Positions 5,355-8,879 of a stretch of DNA of 8,879 bases are shown here, one piece after another (within the stretch, counting starts at the first letter, position 1; every line of letters starts with the position of its first letter). This stretch comes from Bacteroidota bacterium (lineage in GTDB: Bacteria; Bacteroidota; Bacteroidia; B-17B0; Aurantibacillaceae). Position numbers and translations under genes: made by a program. The notes under the pieces were generated by a model. It did not search any database. It had not been told where the DNA came from and was given only the letters and a program-made list of their open reading frames with translations. The stretch covers positions 1-8,879 of the forward strand of contig JANYBY010000173.1 of assembly GCA_025360565.1 (NCBI GenBank). The letters are read 5' to 3'.

Positions 5355-6656
5355 TTACTTCTTCCGTAAGCTGATCACCATTGGCACGCCGCAAAAATCG
5401 TATTTTTCGCGAATTTTATTTTCTAAAAAGCGTTTGTAACTTTCGTTAATGTATTGCGGCAAATTGCAATAGAACATAAACAAAGGTTCGGTCTTTAACT
5501 GAGAGATGTATTTTATTTTTACTTCTTTTCCTTTAATGGATGGGGGCGGAAACCTGTCTATCAGCGGCAATAAATAATCGTTGAGCTCTTTTGTTTTTAC
5601 GTGGCGTGTTTTATTATTATAAACGTACATAGCGGTTTCAACCGCTTTTAAAATGCGTTGTTTATCCAATACCGAAACAAAAATAATTGGTATATCCTTG
5701 AAGGGCGCAATTCTTTCGCGCACTTTTTCTTCGTATTCCTTTGCGGTTGATGTATCCTTCTCAACCAGATCCCATTTATTTACAATAATGGCCAGGCCTT
5801 TTCTGTTTCTTTCTATCAAACTTAAAATGGCAAGGTCCTGCGCTTCCATTCCGGTAACAGCATCTATCATCAATAAGCACACATCGCTGTCTTCAATGGC
5901 ATTAATGGCGCGCATTACGCTGTAAAATTCAAGATCCTCCTGCACTTTTGCTTTTTTGCGCATACCCGCGGTATCTATCAGCCAAAAATCGTGGCCGAAT
6001 TTTGTGTAACGCGTATTAATTGTATCGCGCGTAGTTCCTGCAATAGGTGTAACAATATTTCTTTCTTCGCCCAAGAGCGCGTTGGTTAAGGATGATTTAC
6101 CAACGTTAGGCCGGCCAACAATTGCAATTCGGGGAATAGATATTTCTTCGGGTATTTCTTCCTTTGGCAAAGCGGCCACAAGGGCATCCATCAGATCGCC
6201 GGTGCCATAACCGCTTATTGCGGAAATAGGAAAAACTTCGCCAAAACCAAATTGATAAAACTCCGCGGCATCGGCATTACGTTCGTGATTATCGGTTTTA
6301 TTAGCAACAATTATAGCTTGCTTTTTACTTTTGCGAATAATGCCGGCAACTTCCTTATCAAATTGTGTAATGCCTTCGGTAACATCCACCACAAATAATA
6401 AAACGGTGCTTTCTTCAATGGCAATGGTTACTTGTTTGCGAATTTCTCCTTCAAAAATATCAACACTTCCCTTAATATAACCACCGGTATCAATTAGGCT
6501 GAACTCAACTCCCTGCCACTCCACTTTGCCATAATGGCGATCGCGGGTTACGCCGGAGATCTCATCCGTAATAGCTTTGCGGGTTTCTGTTAAACGGTTA
6601 AAAAGGGTCGATTTCCCTACATTTGGCCTTCCAACTATTGCAACAACATTTGCCAT
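5355..6656 (-). CDS. der: Ribosome biogenesis GTPase Der (EngA)
   Basis: Der is the essential double-GTPase that helps assemble the 50S ribosomal subunit. The 433-residue length is normal for the family. First G domain: P-loop GRPNVGKS 9-16, switch Thr37 in 'GVTRD', DTGG 56-59, NKTD 119-122, SAI 145-147. Second G domain: GRPNVGKS 181-188, 'GTTRD' 207-211, DTAG 228-231, NKWD 293-296, and SVL 328-330 in place of the more common SAL. A C-terminal KH-like domain covers about 350-433 ('RFPPPSIKGKEVKIKYISQ' 368-386). All nucleotide-binding motifs are intact. The ATG at 6656 gives the conserved N-terminus (MANVVAIVGRPNVGKS). A TAnnTTTG -7 box lies only 7 nt upstream. The gene is divergent from the SBBP-repeat gene and stands alone. 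Confidence 0.97.
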   Translation of the reverse strand: MANVVAIVGRPNVGKSTLFNRLTETRKAITDEISGVTRDRHYGKVEWQGVEFSLIDTGGYIKGSVDIFEGEIRKQVTIAIEESTVLLFVVDVTEGITQFDKEVAGIIRKSKKQAIIVANKTDNHERNADAAEFYQFGFGEVFPISAISGYGTGDLMDALVAALPKEEIPEEISIPRIAIVGRPNVGKSSLTNALLGEERNIVTPIAGTTRDTINTRYTKFGHDFWLIDTAGMRKKAKVQEDLEFYSVMRAINAIEDSDVCLLMIDAVTGMEAQDLAILSLIERNRKGLAIIVNKWDLVEKDTSTAKEYEEKVRERIAPFKDIPIIFVSVLDKQRILKAVETAMYVYNNKTRHVKTKELNDYLLPLIDRFPPPSIKGKEVKIKYISQLKTEPLFMFYCNLPQYINESYKRFLENKIREKYDFCGVPMVISLRKK

Positions 6657-6663
6657 AAGGGTG

Positions 6664-6671
6664 CAAAAGTA
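6664..6671 (-). promoter_or_regulatory. Candidate -7 box of der, very close to the start codon
   Basis: On the minus strand the bases read TACTTTTG, matching TAnnTTTG. Only 7 nt separate it from the ATG at 6656, so transcription would begin at or within a few bases of the start codon. I see no -33 TTTG at the right distance, which weakens the call. Confidence 0.4.
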
Positions 6672-6776
6672 GGTAACTTTTAGGCAGGAATAGCATGAAT
6701 AGCTCCAATTTTTTTTTAGTGATTAAGTTGTAGGATAAATTTTGATCGTAATCGGCTCATTTCTCAAAGGTATTTC

Positions 6777-6807
6777 TTGCAAAAAACATTCAATTAATGT
6801 ATATTTG
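6777..6807 (+). promoter_or_regulatory. Promoter of the SBBP-repeat gene (TTG-20-TATATTTG)
   Basis: TTG at 6777-6779 and TATATTTG at 6800-6807 form a good Bacteroidota promoter with a 20-nt spacer and a full match to the TAnnTTTG -7 box. The ATG begins 5 nt after the box, so the predicted transcription start falls on or next to the start codon. Confidence 0.55.
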
Positions 6808-6812
6808 GGTTG

Positions 6813-8879
6813 ATGCTTTATAGACACGGTTTTATATTTTTCCTGCTGGCTTGTGCCATGCCGTTTTTTGCGCATAACGATTCAACAAAGAAAGCAATAA
6901 TTCCAAGTGTAAGTCCTGCATTGCGTTTTACGGAAAATCTTGGACAGTGGGATGATAAGATCTTATTCAGGGCTCAGCTTGACGGCGGTTTATTATTTCT
7001 AGAAAAGAGTTGTTTAACCTTTAATTTTTACGATAAGAAAAAGTATAGGAATATGCACATGGGTCTTGTTACAAGTGGTAATAGAGAAATCAGGGGGCAT
7101 TCGTATAAAATGTACTTTGAGGGATGCAAACAGGTTTCTAAAGTTGAAAAATTACAACAAGGAACGGATTACGAGAATTTTTTTATTGGAAAAGATCCCA
7201 TGAAATGGAAATCGAAAGTTAGTAATTTCCACCAGGTATGGATGCGCGATCTATATCCGGGCGTAGACTACGAAGTAATTACTGCAGTGAATGGAATAAA
7301 ATATAATTTCCATGTAAAACCGGGTTCGGACACTAAACAAATAAAAATAAAATACGAAGGCGTTGATAATATCCGGCTTGTAAACGGAAAACTTTATATA
7401 AAACTTGAAGTAAACGATGTTATAGAGCAAAAACCTTATGCTTACCAATTAATTGATGGGGATGTTAAAGAAGTGGCTTGCACATATAAACTGTCGGATA
7501 AAACATTAAGTTTTCAATTCCCTCACGGATATAATAAAAAATACGACCTTGTAATTGATCCTTCTCTTGTTTTTTCAGCTCAGTCAGGGTCGACGGCAGA
7601 TAATTTTGGAATGACAGCAACTTACGATTTGCAGGGAAATCTTTATTCAGGCGGAACGGCTTTCAACAATGGATACCCTACTACTCCAGGAGCTTTTTCG
7701 GTTGCTTTTGGCGGTGTTTATGTTCCCGGCACAGGTAATACGGATGTTGTTATTACTAAATATAATCCTTTGGGAACCGGTTTGGTGTACTCAACTTATT
7801 TGGGCGGCAGCGGTGCCGAAATTGTAACCAGTTTAATTGTTGACAACGCCAATAACCTTTGCTTATATGGTGCCACAGGTTCGACAAATTTTCCTGTTTC
7901 TGCCGGAGCCTATGATCAAACTTTTAATGGTGGTTCTTATCTGAATTTTGTATTTAATGGCACAGAGTTTCAAAACGGAACCGATATTTTTATCACCAAG
8001 TTTAATAGTACGGGTTCTGCTCTAATTGGTTCAACGTATTTAGGCGGTAGTGCAAACGATGGAGTAAATCATAATAATGTTACCTCAACATATACAGTAC
8101 CTTCATGCGGTCCTGCTGTGACGCAGATCGGGGTGCAGCCCGTTAATAACGAATATCGCACCGATTCTTTGCAATATAATTATGGAGACCAATACAGAGG
8201 GGAAATTCAGTTGGATAATGCGGGCAATATATATATTGCAAGTACAACCCGGTCAACAAACTTTCCAACAGTTGCAACATCTTATGACGCGAGTTTAGGC
8301 GGCAAACAAGACGCGGTAGTTGCAAAATTCAATCCGAACTTATCAAATTTAATTTGGAGTACATACTTAGGAGGATCGGGAAATGACGCAGGTTATTCTT
8401 TGGTGGTAAATGATACAAACATGGTTTACGTTACAGGGGGAACATATAGTACAGATTTTCCGATTGTGGCTGGGTGTTATCAAACTGCCTATAATGGCGG
8501 CAAAGCGGATGGCTTTCTTACAAAATTTAACGCGGGAGGAAGTGCGATCATAAAAAGCACTTATATTGGAACAAGTAATTACGATCAAAGTTATTTTGTG
8601 CAAAAGGATGTGCAGAACCGTTATTATGTGTATGGCCAATCGCTGGGCGCAATGCCTGTAACTCCCGGCGTTTATTCAAATGCCAATTCGCATCAATTTA
8701 TTTCGAGGTTAGATTGCCAGCTTACCAACTTAAGTATGGGAACTGTGTTTGGAAGCAGTCTTCCTAAAATAGATATATCACCTTCGGCGTTTGCCGTTGA
8801 TGTTTGTGGTAACATTTATATTTCGGGGTGGGGCGGAAGTTTTATATCCTGCACTCCAATTAGTGCAATGCCGACTTCC
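6813..8879 (+). CDS. Large exported SBBP-repeat protein with N-terminal DUF7948-like domain, likely T9SS cargo (C-terminus beyond the window)
   Basis: The frame is open for 689 codons from the ATG at 6813 to the last base. An in-frame stop at 6795 limits the start; TTG at 6810 is the only other candidate. A signal peptide (MLYRHGFIFFLLACAMPFFA, residues 1-20) is followed by a DUF7948-like domain at about 39-250, starting 'FTENLGQWDDKILFRAQ' and ending 'KYDLVIDPSLVFSAQSG'. From about 255 on there are SBBP-type beta-propeller repeats with 'STYLGGSG' cores near residues 326, 407 and 515 and a weaker 'STYIGTSN' near 581. Between them are 'GNIYIA-T-STNFP' type strands, and 'GNIYISGWGG' near the end of the visible part. 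Proteins of this build usually end in a gliding-motility-type C-terminal or T9SS sorting domain. That lies outside the window and is inferred. An extracellular structural or adhesive role is likely but unproven. Confidence 0.85.
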   Translation, partial: MLYRHGFIFFLLACAMPFFAHNDSTKKAIIPSVSPALRFTENLGQWDDKILFRAQLDGGLLFLEKSCLTFNFYDKKKYRNMHMGLVTSGNREIRGHSYKMYFEGCKQVSKVEKLQQGTDYENFFIGKDPMKWKSKVSNFHQVWMRDLYPGVDYEVITAVNGIKYNFHVKPGSDTKQIKIKYEGVDNIRLVNGKLYIKLEVNDVIEQKPYAYQLIDGDVKEVACTYKLSDKTLSFQFPHGYNKKYDLVIDPSLVFSAQSGSTADNFGMTATYDLQGNLYSGGTAFNNGYPTTPGAFSVAFGGVYVPGTGNTDVVITKYNPLGTGLVYSTYLGGSGAEIVTSLIVDNANNLCLYGATGSTNFPVSAGAYDQTFNGGSYLNFVFNGTEFQNGTDIFITKFNSTGSALIGSTYLGGSANDGVNHNNVTSTYTVPSCGPAVTQIGVQPVNNEYRTDSLQYNYGDQYRGEIQLDNAGNIYIASTTRSTNFPTVATSYDASLGGKQDAVVAKFNPNLSNLIWSTYLGGSGNDAGYSLVVNDTNMVYVTGGTYSTDFPIVAGCYQTAYNGGKADGFLTKFNAGGSAIIKSTYIGTSNYDQSYFVQKDVQNRYYVYGQSLGAMPVTPGVYSNANSHQFISRLDCQLTNLSMGTVFGSSLPKIDISPSAFAVDVCGNIYISGWGGSFISCTPISAMPTS

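Noticed and set aside
5653..5925. Plus-strand ORF of 90 codons
   Set aside because: It is antisense to the second GTPase domain of der, whose motifs are intact.
7251..8639. Minus-strand ORFs of 60-90 codons
   Set aside because: They lie antisense to the open SBBP-repeat frame, which has clear repeats and a signal peptide.
1..8879. CRISPR array, tRNA, rRNA, integrase or defence gene
   Set aside because: I saw no spaced direct repeats, no cloverleaf, no rRNA-like stretch and no such protein family on either strand.

Overview
The window looks like a chromosomal segment from a member of the Bacteroidota, probably an environmental free-living lineage. The evidence is the gene content: a SiaB/SiaC pair of the Bacteroidota type, a LiaF-like protein with an 'RNGRVxAG' N-terminus, a TPR/PD40/carboxypeptidase-regulatory-domain protein, and an SBBP-repeat protein of the kind exported by type IX secretion. 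TAnnTTTG-type promoter -7 boxes, scarce Shine-Dalgarno sequences and AT-rich intergenic DNA agree with this. I cannot assign a genus. I see no rRNA, tRNA, CRISPR array, transposase or phage gene.

Layout. Minus strand, 1-914: a LiaF-like four-helix membrane protein followed by the start of a DUF4288 protein, probably one operon. 915-1334 is a 420-bp non-coding divergent region with a hairpin and a nested, GC-richer foldable block. Plus strand, 1335-2833: a two-gene operon with an unusual SiaB-type kinase built from two tandem copies of the domain, followed 8 nt later by SiaC, which keeps the phosphoacceptor Thr at position 68. A 19-bp perfect stem-loop closes this operon and the convergent minus-strand gene. 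Minus strand, 2922-4568: an exported TPR + five PD40 blades + carboxypeptidase regulatory domain protein, similar to the T9SS periplasmic protein PorE but without its OmpA-like C-terminal domain. Plus strand, 4746-5141: a small lipoprotein with a CX4CH cytochrome-c-like site. 5144-5311 is a 168-bp non-coding segment bounded by 16-bp near-perfect inverted repeats and containing an 18-bp palindrome. Minus strand, 5355-6656: the essential double-GTPase Der. Plus strand, from 6813 through the window end: an open, truncated large exported protein with an N-terminal DUF7948-like domain and SBBP repeats.

How the genes fit together. Apart from siaB-siaC and the liaF/DUF4288 pair, the genes alternate in strand and look like independent units. 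The clearest shared themes are the cell envelope (LiaF-like, PorE-like, lipoprotein, T9SS-type cargo) and a partner-switching or phospho-signalling module (SiaB/SiaC) whose usual SiaA phosphatase and SiaD diguanylate cyclase are not in the window. The most notable points are the tandem double SiaB, the PorE-like protein without a peptidoglycan anchor, the divergent der/SBBP promoter region whose -7 boxes lie only 5-7 nt from both start codons (suggesting leaderless or nearly leaderless mRNAs), and the two structured intergenic elements. I did not find a clearly new multi-gene system.
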